In this document: piece after piece, positions 1-12,940 of the stretch
Numbering within the stretch: position 1 is the stretch's first letter
How the letters are laid out: each line of letters starts with the position of its first letter
Assembly (NCBI GenBank): GCA_012295275.1
Contig: CM022670.1
Span: forward strand, 24,128,255-24,192,254
Source: Chrysomallon squamiferum
Taxonomy: Eukaryota > Mollusca > Gastropoda > Neomphalida > Peltospiridae
Direction of reading: 5' to 3'
Length of the DNA: 64,000 nt
Notes under the pieces: generated by a model
What the model was told of the DNA's origin: nothing
Database searches by the model: none
The model's input: the letters and a program-made list of their open reading frames with translations, nothing else
Program-made: the position numbers and the translations under genes

Positions 1-1115
1 TTCCCACTTTGCTGTTGACAGTGCTCATATGGCTTCAGGATGTCTCACTTGACCAAGAGAATTTGTGTTCATCTCCCATTTGTGTCTCTGTCTTTCCTGT
101 GTCTGGAAATCCTAGCTGGTGCTTCCTCTTAATGAATGTTTACCATCATCATTGAACATTTCACTGAGGTTGGACTCTGACTTGCTGAAGATATGAAGAG
201 TTGAGGTTCATGTTTTGAGTGTTGCAGTGAAAGATAATAAAGGCACATTTAAGTTAGTTGTGAGTTCTTCAGATGTTGAATGTGTATTATACACTTGCAA
301 ATGCAAGGAAACATCAAAACTCATTTTATTGAATATAAATTTAAGTACTTGAGAAAGCACAAGGATGAGAATACAATTCAGATAGTTTAAGAAACTTAGC
401 ATTTAAAATGCAGTAACAATATAGTTAAGGCTTCTTGATGACATTTTTTGCAATGAATAAAATATGGATTTTATTGGATAAGACTATAGATGCATTTGAT
501 TCTTTATGCCTGAAAATATATAAAACCAACCTTTAATTTATGGTTCTATATTATCTAGTATCCTAATACATTTCTCAGATTTGGTGGCAGCCATGGATAC
601 ACACATGTTTAGAGTAATTGAAACAGCAATAAATACAATACATTTCAACAAATTATTATTTCTTATTTACATATTATTTATTAGCCTGTACCTATCATGA
701 TAACATATATATATATATATATATAGTATAATAAAAGGCAAACAGGAGTTTAATTTGACTTAAAACAGCCATATCATCATCCTTTTCTGGTTGCCATGTT
801 GATTTCTGTGTGGGTTATTGGGAAAATATAGCTGGATTAGATTCTTTATGCCTGGAAACACATGAAACAAACTTTCATTCAGGTTTCTGTCTAATATAGT
901 TACGAAGGTGTGATGAAAATGGATTCAGAAGTGGTCATCTTGGATTTAGCCTCCTAGCTGAAACTGCTTATGGGTGAGATGTTACCTGGCAGTTTCAGAA
1001 TATATATATATATATGCCCTAAATATCAATTATCGACACTAAAAAACCCTTTAGATGCCAAAATGAGGTTAGGCATAAGTACAGCATTTGTCCTCCAGAC
1101 TGTTTACACACTGTT
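1..1115. other. Non-coding, AT-rich upstream sequence
   Basis: No coding exon or RNA gene is recognisable here. A short AT dinucleotide run lies at 705-725. Two stretches, about 495-560 and 836-905, share the phrase GATTCTTTATGCCTG followed by A-rich sequence and then AC-rich sequence, so they may be diverged direct copies about 345 bp apart. The region is either an upstream intron of the FRMPD4-like gene or its 5' flank; the sequence does not decide which. Confidence 0.5.
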
Positions 1116-1671
1116 GTATACAATCAGTACAGTGAGACAGGATTGGTCAAACAGTAATAACTTGACTGATCTCAGTTTGTTAGTAAGACTGCTGTATACA
1201 ATCAGTACAGTGAGACAGGATTGGTCAGTCAAACAGTAATAACTTGACTGATCTCAGTTTGTTAGTAAGACTGCTGTATACAATCAGTACAGTGAGACAG
1301 GATTGGTCAAACAGTAATAACTTGACTAATACTCAGTTTGTTAGTAAGACTGCTGTATACAATCAGTACAGTGAGACAGGATTGGTCAAACAGTAATAAC
1401 TTGACTAATACTCAATTTGTTAGTAAGACTGCTGTATACAATCAGTACAGTGAGACAGGATTGGTCAAACAGTAATAACTTGACTAATACTCAATTTGTT
1501 AGTAAGACTGCTGTATACAATCAGTACAGTGAGACAGGATTGGTCAAACAATAATAACTTGACTAATACTCAATTTGTTAGTAAGACTGCTGTATACAAT
1601 CAGTACAGTGAGACAGGATTGGTCAAACAATAATAACTTGACTGATCTCAGTTTGTTAGTAAGACTGCTGT
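1116..1671. repeat. 79-bp minisatellite, about 7 copies
   Basis: Seven head-to-tail units start at GTATACAATCAGTACAG, at 1116, 1194, 1276, 1355, 1434, 1513 and 1592. Unit lengths are 78, 82, 79, 79, 79, 79 and 78 bp. The last copy ends at TTAGTAAGACTGCTGTA. The 82-bp unit carries a 4-bp CAGT duplication after GATTGGT. Later copies share CTAATACTCA where the first copies and the last have CTGATCTCA, so the middle block spread as a group. Reading frames that cross the array on either strand are short by-products. Confidence 0.95.
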
Positions 1672-2237
1672 ACCACCTGCTGTTATGAAATCTCTTGCAT
1701 CTCTTTCTCTGACATTGTTTCTTTCCTTTGCTGCATCCCACGCCCACCACAACTGACTGAAAAATGTCAACAAGATCAGCTTGAGTTAACTTTGCTGAAA
1801 CAATTTTTACCTGAAACAGTTCTTCTTCTGTTGACACACAAAGCATTAAGACAACAGTTCAACACCATTCACATTGGATGAAAGATGATTCTTTTACCTT
1901 CAGAACTAGGAATGAAAAGTTTTGTTAACTATATGATACAATATTTTGGATTGTTTAACAAATCTGCCAGTGCTAGCAAGATTACAGTGAATACATTGCA
2001 AACTTGAATTTGCAAAACAAGTTTTGGTTAAGATTGACAAATGTAACTGCAATTGTAAAACAGTTACATCAAGTATACAATTAGCAAGTTAAAATGGTTT
2101 ATCAAAAGAATCAGACTGTTATTTCAGTTTTCCTAAAATGTTTCCAGTAAAGTATTTATATAACACTGAATTTTTCAGTAATCACATGAAGTTCCTAGGG
2201 AATTTATTACTGTAAAAGACACACACCCAGACATTTA

Positions 2238-2240
<3 letters not shown>

Positions 2241-2293
<53 letters not shown>
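2241..2293. repeat. (CT)26 microsatellite
   Basis: An uninterrupted CT dinucleotide tract of 53 bp. On the minus strand it would read as an Arg-Glu run inside a short open frame, which is a repeat artefact. Confidence 0.97.
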
Positions 2294-2299
<6 letters not shown>

Positions 2300-2705
2300 C
2301 TGACTTACCTTAACACTGCACAATTCTCTGAGTCTGTAATGTACTATTACTGTCACATATATATTTTTTTTTTTGATATGGGCAAATTGCTGCACTGCTA
2401 TTCAGTAGAAATCAATTTCTATTAAACCATTTTAATTATTAAAAGTTGATTCATTTTTAAGCTTTCAAAGCAATAAAAATTTGCCTTCTTCAGCTTAGTG
2501 ATCCTAATGGAAGTTGTTTCTGTTAGGTTTTGTTTAAATTAAAAATGGCAACATTACTGTCAGCTAATGTTTTTCTTTAATACAGTTTTGGACTTCAGAC
2601 AGAATAGATTTTGAAACCAAGGAACGAATGATCAGTCTTTTTTGGTTGACTCACTTTATAATGAAGCTATTTTCCTTCAGCAGATATACCAAATGCCTGA
2701 ATGTT

Positions 2706-2760
<55 letters not shown>

Positions 2761-2795
2761 GCAATAATAATAATAGTAATAATAGTAATAATAGC

Positions 2796-2826
<31 letters not shown>

Positions 2827-2875
2827 GTAGTAATAGTAATAATAGCAATAATAATAATAATAATAGTAATAGTAA

Positions 2876-2922
<47 letters not shown>

Positions 2923-2942
2923 ATAAAAAAAAAAAAAAAAAA
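2706..2942. repeat. Compound AAT/AGT trinucleotide array with poly(A) end
   Basis: About 220 bp of trinucleotide repeat begins as pure AAT. It becomes an AAT/AGT/AGC mosaic and finishes as pure AGT (about 2878-2920) before an A-run of about 18. The frames give poly-Asn, poly-Ile/Val and poly-Ser strings with no flanking protein features, so I do not call a gene. The graded change from AAT to AGT suggests interruption variants that were themselves amplified. Confidence 0.95.
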
Positions 2943-3940
2943 TCTGTTCTGAGACTGAGTTTGTATATTAAATAATACTTACTTTACTATAGAACTCCAG
3001 AAACATATTGCATGCATTACAGATATATCACAATTAATTATGAACTACAATTTATCACTGTCACAATTAAATTAACAAAGCCTATATATTTCAGTTAATG
3101 ATAGGCTTCAGTTCATCTGTACTGTGCTAAAAATCATTCATACTGATAGCTGTCTCAAATATAAATTAGACTACCATGACTCTTTACAACATTATATTCC
3201 AATCAGCTTCTGGGTCCAGTAATACAATAAACAGTAATGTGAGTGATTTCTCTGTAGCTATATTGATGTGTAAATTAATAACAGAACTGATAAAAGACAA
3301 AAATGTCGTTTTGTCATGAAATGTGTCATTTATTTTGGTCAACACCGAGGCAGAAATTAATCCAGTCTGTCTGGAAAGCATAAGATCAAGAAATTATTGT
3401 TGGAGAATATTACTTATTTGCAAACGTCCATCTCTTACTTTCTTTGTTTTTCTCCCTCTTCCTTTCTCTCTCAGTTTTCCTTTGTTTTCACTCAACCTCT
3501 CCCCCATTCAACCATTCATCCATATGGACATATGTTTCTTTCTCTGGATCTTTCTGTCCATATTTTTATTATGTATTCAAGCCTTTTTCTGACCATTCAT
3601 CATCCTATATCAAATTTTTTCAATCAGATGTTTTCTTTCTTGCTTACTCATTCTTATTCATTCAGTTTCACTCTGCAGACTCCTGTTTCCCCACTCAGTT
3701 ACTGGTCTTTCACTGGTTTCCAGGACCAGCTTGTTGACTTCTATTCTGATATGTATTTTTAACCTGTTAATGATACTCCAGTTTATTCACTGATCCATTT
3801 CTGGTCATTTGTCTATCCAGCATTTTAAATCATACAAATATACTTTCATGTGCTTGATTTTCTTCATTACATTTCTTTATCTGTCAATATATCTCTATGT
3901 GCTTATTCAACTATCCATTGCATTCATCTACCCATATAGT

Positions 3941-3986
3941 CATCCATCCATCCATCCATTCATCCATCCATCAGTCCATCCATACC
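3941..3986. repeat. ATCC tetranucleotide repeat
   Basis: A short imperfect CATC/ATCC tandem tract with a few substitutions. Confidence 0.85.
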
Positions 3987-4878
3987 TACATATATACATT
4001 TCTATATCACTGTTACTGGTATCCCTTGATTAATGTGATTAATTAATCCATTTACATTCCTGCATGTACTGAAATCTCATCAATCCAAATATATTAATTA
4101 ATGTCAAAAATTATCCTCAGTGGAAAGTTGACTCAAAACAAGTTTTCTAAAATGTACTTCATATACATATCTTTTAAGGAAAATAAAGAAAAAGGAAAAT
4201 ACTTCCATTATATTAAATTTATTTATTGTGTAGTAGTTTCAACAATGTTTACGCACTTTTAAATAAAAATTCATGAAGAGTAATTTGAATAATTTAAAAT
4301 TTGTTCTGCCTTCCTAGTGAGGTGAACTGGTAAATTCAAAAACATTTTAATAAACAAATTTGACCGTGCACATCAAGGGATGGTTGCAATTAATTTTATC
4401 ACATTAATCAAGTATTGAGCACATTGAAACCATCTTAAAAAAGTATACCTCTGTCAGCTTGTTAAACTTGAGGAAGATGTGTACAAGATTTCTTTCTGCT
4501 GTTCATTAAGATCAGCTTCTGTTGTGCAGTGCTTAAATTGCTGGCCTTCAGATTGGTAGTTGTAAGAATCCTCTCCCTGCACTGGCTTTTAACCAAGGTG
4601 TGAGATTTTCTCTCTAACCTGCTAACATTAATTTTGTCATACATGTTTAATGGCTTATTTTAAGTCTTGTTTATTGACAGTATCAACATGATTTAACTAA
4701 TTTACAGTTATCTGCCTGCAGCTTGATGTAGCAAATATTGGTTTCACAAAAACATTATCATCTTTCAATCCTGTTAAATTGATTTTTTTTTTAATGTGTT
4801 TATATTCTTCTTTTTTTTTTTTTTTTTTTTAAAATGTCTTTTTTATTAACTATAATGTCCTTTACATCACGTGTGCAT

Positions 4879-4879
<1 letters not shown>

Positions 4880-4923
<44 letters not shown>
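4880..4923. repeat. (CA)22 microsatellite
   Basis: An uninterrupted CA tract of 44 bp, about 50 bp downstream of a 20-bp T-run at 4811-4830. Confidence 0.96.
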
Positions 4924-4929
<6 letters not shown>

Positions 4930-7900
4930 ATATAGGTTGATGAAAATTAGCCAGGTTATAATAACGTCGTTGTAGATTATTACTATAATGGTTCATTTTT
5001 CTCATTGTTGAATGTGTCCAGTTTCTGTTTTCTTCCACATAAATCACCAGTTTCTCATCCACAGCAGAGATTCTCATGGGAAATTCAGTTAATGAGCTGT
5101 GAAAAGGTCCATGAAAAAAACCCAGAGAAAATTTTGTATTTCAGTACAAGTTTTCTTTAAAAAGCATTTATATCTTCTATCTTGCCAACAGGGAAATATA
5201 TCAGAATTTTGATTGTGTAGAACAGAATATTATCTGTAGTAATGGATCAGATTCAAAATTAAATAAAACTAAATTAAATTTTGAAATATTTTGTTACATA
5301 TTAAAACTGTTTTTCTGATACTGAATCACTTGATGCACAAGTAATGGCAAGAATCATATCAGAATATTGATTAAACCAGATAATATCTTTTTTTTTTTTT
5401 CTTTTTTCACTTCACTGGATTAGTAGTAGTAATGGATTTTTTTCTTAAATCTTCTTTTTGCTTCTTTTTAAAATGTTATGTATCAGATATTTGATTAGAT
5501 GAGTATAATTTTCAGATATAGTCAAGTAAACACACTGAAATCAGCTTAAATAAGTTTACAGTTTCAAACTGTAAGCTGTCTTTCATGTTTTTACCACGTT
5601 CAGATTGCGATACGGGTTTTCACTTCATAAATAGATGTATGGATATTTCCATATTATTGAAATCTTTGCACATCTATCTACAAGCCTCATGATTAAAAAA
5701 GTTCACTCAGTTTGAAGCATTCAGTGAAAATCACAATTAATGATAAAAAAAGATACTAAAGAAAACTTGTCAATATGTAGCAAGGATGAAAGAAATGGTT
5801 GTGCTGTTAGAAAATTAAATACAGATTTCACTTCGTTACTGTTTTTGTTGGGTTGTTTTTTTTTTCAAATAAACCTTGAAGTTATTTGTTTCTTTCTCTG
5901 AGTCTTTTACAGCCCCACAGAGCAAAATTATCATCAAACACTCAGAATCAATTAATTTGGCGACCATCTTGGAAACCGTTTGGTTAAGCTGTAGAATTAT
6001 TTCCTTATTAATCAATCTTTGAATGAGAAAATTGAAATTCTGCATCCACTGGAAAATAACTATTAAGTGCTGAAGAATTATTCGTAGTTCAAGTTTTCTT
6101 AAGCACTATGATTACTGTCTTTTATACAAAATTCAGCTTTTGTGGAAATGTTGTCTGATGAAATTAACCTGTGCTTCATTTACTCTCCTGTAGTTAGTAG
6201 TGTTTGTTCTATCACAACCCTTCATTTTCAGTTAATAATATGGACTGATACTTAATGAACAATAGCAACTAATTTTTATAATTTATTGGTTGTCAAATAA
6301 TAAGTGGCATTTTAACTCACTTCATTAACATAATCTGAGGTTATTAGAATTTGTCAAAAGCAAATTTAATCATTTTGCTTTCTTTTTGTTTGTTTGGATC
6401 AATTAAATGATGAATTAAAAAAACTGTTTCATAGTTTGAAAATAATTGCTAATAGCTTTAAAGGGAAAGAAATTACTAAGTTCTTTGTCTGTAGTTAATA
6501 GTCAGAATTAAAATCTCATCATGATGCCTACATGAGAAAAGACTTAAAACCAGAATGAGAATTAATACAGTATTTAAAATAGGTTTGAAAATTACATTTG
6601 AAAATGATATGCCAAAAATAATAATAATAAAAAAAATATAATAAAAACAAAATAAATAAATAAAAAAATAAAATAAATAAATAAATAAATTAAATTAAAT
6701 TAAACAAAATTAAATTAAACAAAAAGTAAATGAATAAAATAAATGATAGTGAAAAAAAGAAGATGCTTACAGTGGTTTATGCTGTGTAATAACTGAAGGA
6801 AGCAACAAAACCAAATTTAATTTTCATTCACCATTTACAGTTTCCATTAATTTCTCATAACTGTCAAGTGAATAGTTTGTTTTTTGCATTACTCTTTCTG
6901 TTTTCTCAGATTCCTGATGTCAGGAACCGTTTTTTTCATTCCTGGAAATTGTCAACGAAATCCCTTTCAGTGATTCAGTCAAAGATAAAACTGATTTGGT
7001 CTGTGTTATTGTTAACCTCATCTTCATGTTACGCATTCATCACTGAGGAATCAAAGAAATCAATTTTCTCAACTGTCATTTCATAGTTCAGACCGTATTT
7101 GAAGTCTAAAATTACATTTAGAAGTTTGGAAATCCTAAAATATGTGAACTTGATGTTTTTTTCTGATTTATATATATATACACATACACACATATACATA
7201 TATACATATACATACATATATATATTTACATGTATTTGCATATCTATGTCAAATTCACTTGTGCTGTGTCCATATTGTTTTTGTTATTTCCTTGGTTATC
7301 AAAATAATTAAGCATCTATGTTTCTTACAATTTGATGTATAGTCATCCATCAGAATTACTGTAAAAGTTTGAATTTCTAAAATTTGAACTCACTGAAACT
7401 TGACTATTTGGCTAACCCCTTGATGTTTGACTGTACATTTACTTGGTTCAGTGACATCATTGAAAGAGAGAAAAAACTGACACTGATTTCAAGATGGACA
7501 GTTAATTAAGAAGTGTCCACTCTGAGAAAGATGTGCAAATGTTCTTATCTGCTAATGGCTGTATCAGATGAAGTCATTGCTTAAGGTAATGCAGCTGGCA
7601 TTTCATGTTACCATTGTCTGTTGATCTAGCTGCTTAAACCAACTTGTAGACTTTTTATAAGAAGATTAGTGGGAACAGTGTCCATTACAGTGATGTTTGC
7701 GCAGAACTGATTTTTCATTCTTCATTCTTCTTATTATTACTGCTGCTTATTACTGTTTTAAGCTGTGTTTCAATGAAATTTAAATTAAACAATGTTTACT
7801 GAAAATGTATTGATCTCCTGTAAATTTATCAGATTTCAAATTTTATTTGTGTTGTAATGGAATAGGTGTTCTTCAACTTCGATATGATCAGTTCTGACAC

Positions 7901-9978
7901 CATGAAGTGCTCATAAAAAAACTAAAAAAAGCTTGATACAAATTTTTTACTACTTTGTATTATTTAAATACATTTTCATTTCAAGATCTGCATCTGAACT
8001 GTAATAATCCAATGTTAACATTTTGTTTCTCTAAGATAATTCTTAAACAAAAATCTTTTAACTTTACTCTTCCACATTCAGTAATGATTTCCTTGGAAGT
8101 ACAGATAATGCCAATAGCAAAATCACAAATTATTACTGTGGCCGAAAAAAAAGCCTACTAAACAATCCCAGCTGTGTTAATTCACGAAGTAAACACTCGG
8201 AGAATGTCAAAAGATGTCCTGCAGGGACTGGCCATTATGCAGCCTTGTCAAGCTTCACTAATTGGACGATCACACCAGAGATTTAGATAAACTCTACAGA
8301 GGTAGTAAGAAATACCAATATGCTCTGTCTGCTTTGTTTCAGTAATTGCATTTGGGAATTGCTGGCATTTTGGGAATTTTTGAAATTAAAGCCATTGTAA
8401 TTTATATTATTAATGAATATTGTGCAGAGAAATCTTTTTTTTTTTTTTCTCTATCATGCATATTTTTGTGTGTGTACATGTATGTGCATTTTTGCGCTTA
8501 TGTACATGATTGAAATAATTAAATAATTGTTTTTACAAAAAGGATTTATTAAGTGTTTTTACAAAATGTCTGTTAACTGAAATAAAGTTAATGTCAAGTT
8601 AATGATATCAGGTACTTTTTTTTAACTGGCAGACCTTAAAAAAAAAAGACATTAAAAAAATCTTTCCTAAGATTCTATTTAGTGTAGCATCACGATCCTA
8701 TCAGGATTTTAATTTGTTGTCCTCGAGTCAGTTTAATAATTCTGAAATCAATAAAAGCATGTCCTCTAAAAAATAGCTGACACTTACTTTAATTCTATGA
8801 GTTTTCTGTAGTTAGCACTTGTCATTCTGATTTACAGTGTAATGATCATTCAACAGTTTATTAGCATCAGATTACGTTTTTGTGGGCCACGCATGAGTTA
8901 TGACAGCATATACCAGAAAAGGTAATAGATCAAAAGAGCACTGGTTGTAACTGATCAGTTTCTGATTTCTGATGATTATATGGTTATGTTATATGTTATA
9001 ATATTACATTAATATTTCTGAGGGAATGACTGAAACGTGACAGTTTGACAAATATATCAATAGTCTTCCAGTTCCATCATCAAAAGTGATATGGATTTCC
9101 TATATTAATCGAGTTTGACAAGATTGTTTTTCCATTTTATTTTATTAATTACATGGAGCACCCATCATCCACAGTGGGAAGATGGAATTAATGGACTTGC
9201 AGGCTTTGACTGAAGCAAATGCCTGTCAATATTATTCTGTTCTGGGCAAACTCTACAAGATGTTCAACATGCAGGAATTCTACAGGAATGTAGGACATAA
9301 GGCCCCCCCCCCCCACACACCAACTAGTTTGTGATGGTTAAGATGCACATTCCATCAGACTCTAAATGGTCTACTAGTTTCACAGTGTCCCTGTCTGAAT
9401 TAACCTGATGATCGTTTATATGCATGGATAATTATTACTCATGAAACAAGATGCTTGTGGGGAGAAAGTCTGGCAAGTGATTTTTTTTTTTTTAAGACAA
9501 GAAGTTTATTTCTCTGAACACTGCACCATGTGCTGTATTGAGAACACACACACAAACAAAATATAATTTAAACAGTATTTTCTGTAGTCTTACAAAACAT
9601 AGTAATGATTATTTAACATGGAAGATTGACTCTCTCAGTGACAATTTGTAAAAATTGGGAAAGTCTATAAAAAAGTGAATTTTGTTTTGTTGCAGAAAAT
9701 AAATGTTGAAATGTTTTTGCATTTGGTCTAAGTATATAATAATATGTTTTGTTTTTTATCAGAATTATCAGAATTACATAAATGACATATTCTGTCTTCT
9801 TTTTCAATATTGATGTCATCAACAAATGGATTGCCAATCAAAGCTTTTGTCCTCACAGGAATAGATGTGCCCAGGCTGCATTTTAATAAGTTTCTTTAAA
9901 TTGTGTTCATGCAGTTTGTTTACAAGATCAAGATCTTTGTTACCAGTATTCTTCTTTAACAAGTCATAAACATTGTAC

Positions 9979-10076
9979 TTGTTAAACTTCAGAGATAACC
10001 TATTTGAATTTTATTTGTGGTGTATGTGTACATGTGCATCTGTTTCTGTGAATATTTAAAAAAAAAATGTAATGGC
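9979..10076. repeat. Dispersed repeat, copy A
   Basis: This stretch matches 12810-12940 in the same orientation. Both start near TTGTTAAACTT and share GAATTTTATTTGTG or AATTTTATTTGTG, GTGTACAT, CTGTTTCTGTGAATAT and AAATGTAATG. Copy A lacks about 25 bp that copy B has in the middle. It is an old duplicate or a fragment of an interspersed element. No coding content or target-site duplication is evident. Confidence 0.6.
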
Positions 10077-12112
10077 TTTTTGTCTGTCACGAATGAGGAT
10101 AATATTTTACGTATTAGCTTTCTGAAACTAAAATGAAAAATTATTTAAAAAAAAAAAAAAAAACAAAAATATAGAATTAAACCAAAAAATAAAAAGAATT
10201 AAAAAGAGAAAATAATTATAGAGTGAAGAAGTGCTACCATAGACTAGCCATATTGTATTATGTTTTTGTTACAATAGGGATTATAGCAACAAATATTTGT
10301 TTAAACTTTTTTTTAAGCCACTATGTTATAACAAGGAATTTTATATAAATAATTTATTAAATGTTATTTTAAATGTAATGTAAGATCTCTTAAAAATTTT
10401 TAAAGGGCTTAAAAAGAAAATAAATATATTAAAGGAATACTGTCTTGTGTATTTTCAAAGCAGATGTTGAAAAGGTTAAATAAAATAAATATAATACAAA
10501 ATAAAAATAAATAACATTTTTAAACATTTAAAAAGCAATGTAAATAATGGTAAAGAATGTTAGTGAAATAAAGGTAATATCAAGTATTAGCTGACCCTTA
10601 GACAAATAATTAATTTTAAAGAACATTAAAAACGCTTAATGAAATATTAAATACATTAATCTAATCTACAGTTATGTTGAACAACAAACAAACAACATAT
10701 AAATGGTAAGATTATTTAACAGATATTTTATTCTTATGTTTCTCTATCACTGCTTGCTGCCAGCGGCCTCCATGATAGGTTTGTAAACTGTAATCTTTAC
10801 TGCACCTGTAATTTTGTTCAGTCATTTATCATGTCTGTCTCAGTTAATTTGTTTATAGGTTTAGATCAACTGTGTTTATAGTTTGCCTCTAATCACAGCA
10901 ATAAAACAATGAATTTTTACAGCTGTCATACTGTTTATCACAAGATTTCCTTCCATGTGACAGCTAATGATAGGCAGCCATTTTTGTAGCAGACTTTCAC
11001 ACACACAAAGTTTATATCATTTATTGAATTACATAAGAAGGAGATTTGTTTTTTTGTCATTAAATTTTTTTTAGTGAGGCTCCAAAAAACCCCAAAAATG
11101 CATATTAATGATCTTTACACCAGTTTCTTTGTGGTTGAAAGTGATGTAACTGGAAAAGTTGGCAGCATTATTTTTAACGCTACTTGTATTATGATTTATT
11201 TGTTGAATCTTTTGTAAAACTATACAGAGCAGATGTAGAATTAAAGTAAAATTATTTAGTTTTTTTAAAAAAATCCAAAAAAAAGACACATCCCCAAAAA
11301 AAAAAAAAAGAAAAAAAGAAAAAAACCCAACCCCAAATAAATAAAAAACAAACAAGAAAAAGAACATTAAAACCTCACTATAGGTTAAAAGAGCAGTTAT
11401 TTCACCCATCACACCCCCTTGTGTGATCCCTCCCTATATAAATAAATAAATTTACAAATTTCAAACATAAATATATAAAGCACATCATACAAATACTACG
11501 CCATGCATATACAATAAATAACACAAATCTGCATACACATACTCATCATGCACAAACATGGACGACACACAGTAAAGGCTACATTCATGCAGTGTAATGG
11601 ATGTTTTTATCATATACCTGTTTGTTAATTTTACATGTAGTACCTCAGTAAGTGTTATTAACTGGCTGAAACAAACAATCTAAATTACAAACACACAGTG
11701 TCAGAAAACAAGCTCTTTTCAAACTGTCTGAATGTGAAGCCTGTTATCTGATGTGAAAATAAAGTATGCTTGTACAAGCACATAACTGCTACACACGGTG
11801 TTTTGTCTGTGTTGTGGTTGTGTATACCTGTTGGATGATTCCACGGTGCTGGAATGTCTGTCACTTAATCTGTTGATGGGTGGTGGATATGAGGAGATCA
11901 ATACATGTCTTTCTGATGATCGCTGTTATCTGTGATCACTCCTCTGACATGATCAATACAATCACATCGGTTCAGGACACAGTCCTGCAGTGAAACATTT
12001 TGGGACATTGATCTGAGAGTCTGTTTATTGTTGTTTCTGGCGTCTGCCATCTAATCATTACAGTACAAGCTGTTACTGCAAAACTGTCTTGTCATCTTAA
12101 TGCACATCTTAA

Positions 12113-12227
12113 ATTTTTTTTTTTTTTATTATTATTTTTTTTATTGTCTTCTTTCTTTTTCTTTAATGTTTTTTATATTTTTTTTTTTTTTTATTCTCAA
12201 TTTCCTGTCTTCTTTGTGTTTTTTTAG

Positions 12228-12258
<31 letters not shown>
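12113..12258. repeat. T-rich low-complexity block
   Basis: Dominated by T runs, ending in about 29 consecutive T at 12230-12258. Low-complexity sequence with no other visible feature. Confidence 0.85.
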
Positions 12259-12264
<6 letters not shown>

Positions 12265-12809
12265 AATATTGGACATTTTGGTTTAAACTTGGTAAAAATA
12301 GTTAAAGTTTAAATATTTTGTGGACATCCTAAATTTCTATTCTGGTATCACTGAAATTTCCAGCTTTACTCCATTTTGTTTACCCCTTTTAGCCTAAACT
12401 TTATCTATACTTTTTTGTTTTTTCCTTTTGCCTTTCTATTATATTTTTATTTTATCCTGCTCTACATCAGATCTTTATTTTATTTTTACTGTAAATTGAA
12501 TTTTAACTTACGTTTTTTTCATTTTATTATTTTTCCTGTTCAAGTAACATTATTTTACATTGTGAAAAATTTTAAATTAAAATTTTTCTATTTTTTTCTT
12601 ACAACAAAAGAGAAACATGAGCTCCTGCATAATTAAATGAAGCTATTTGTGAAATAATGGGATCAAGGTGGATGGTTTATAGATAGCCCACGTTTAAATA
12701 TTGACTGTTTCAAATTATAATTACACGTGAAACACTGAACAGCAGAAGTGCTCACAGCAGCTGACTTTACAACAGTGCCGTGACATTCTTTTATTCTGGA
12801 ACTCCTATT

Positions 12810-12940
12810 TGTTAAACTTTGGAGAATACATCTTTTAATTTTATTTGTGCTGTAAGTGTACATCTGTATGATTCAGTATGTGCTTATGTTTATACGTGTG
12901 TCTGTTTCTGTGAATATATATTTTTAAATGTAATGTGATT
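12810..12940. repeat. Dispersed repeat, copy B
   Basis: This is the partner of 9979-10076, with an extra segment containing GATTCAGTATGTGC between the shared GTGTACAT and CTGTTTCTGTGAATAT blocks. Same orientation, about 2.8 kb apart. It could be a decayed SINE or MITE family, but no terminal repeats or polymerase III boxes are clear. Confidence 0.6.

Noticed and set aside
2628-2975. Poly-Asn/poly-Ser open frame
   Set aside because: AAT/AGT microsatellite without non-repeat coding sequence around it.
11590-11640. ATGGATGTTTTTATC at 11596, similar to the start of vertebrate FRMPD4 (MDVF), as a possible first exon
   Set aside because: The match stops after four residues and no GT donor in the required phase follows, so it is probably chance.
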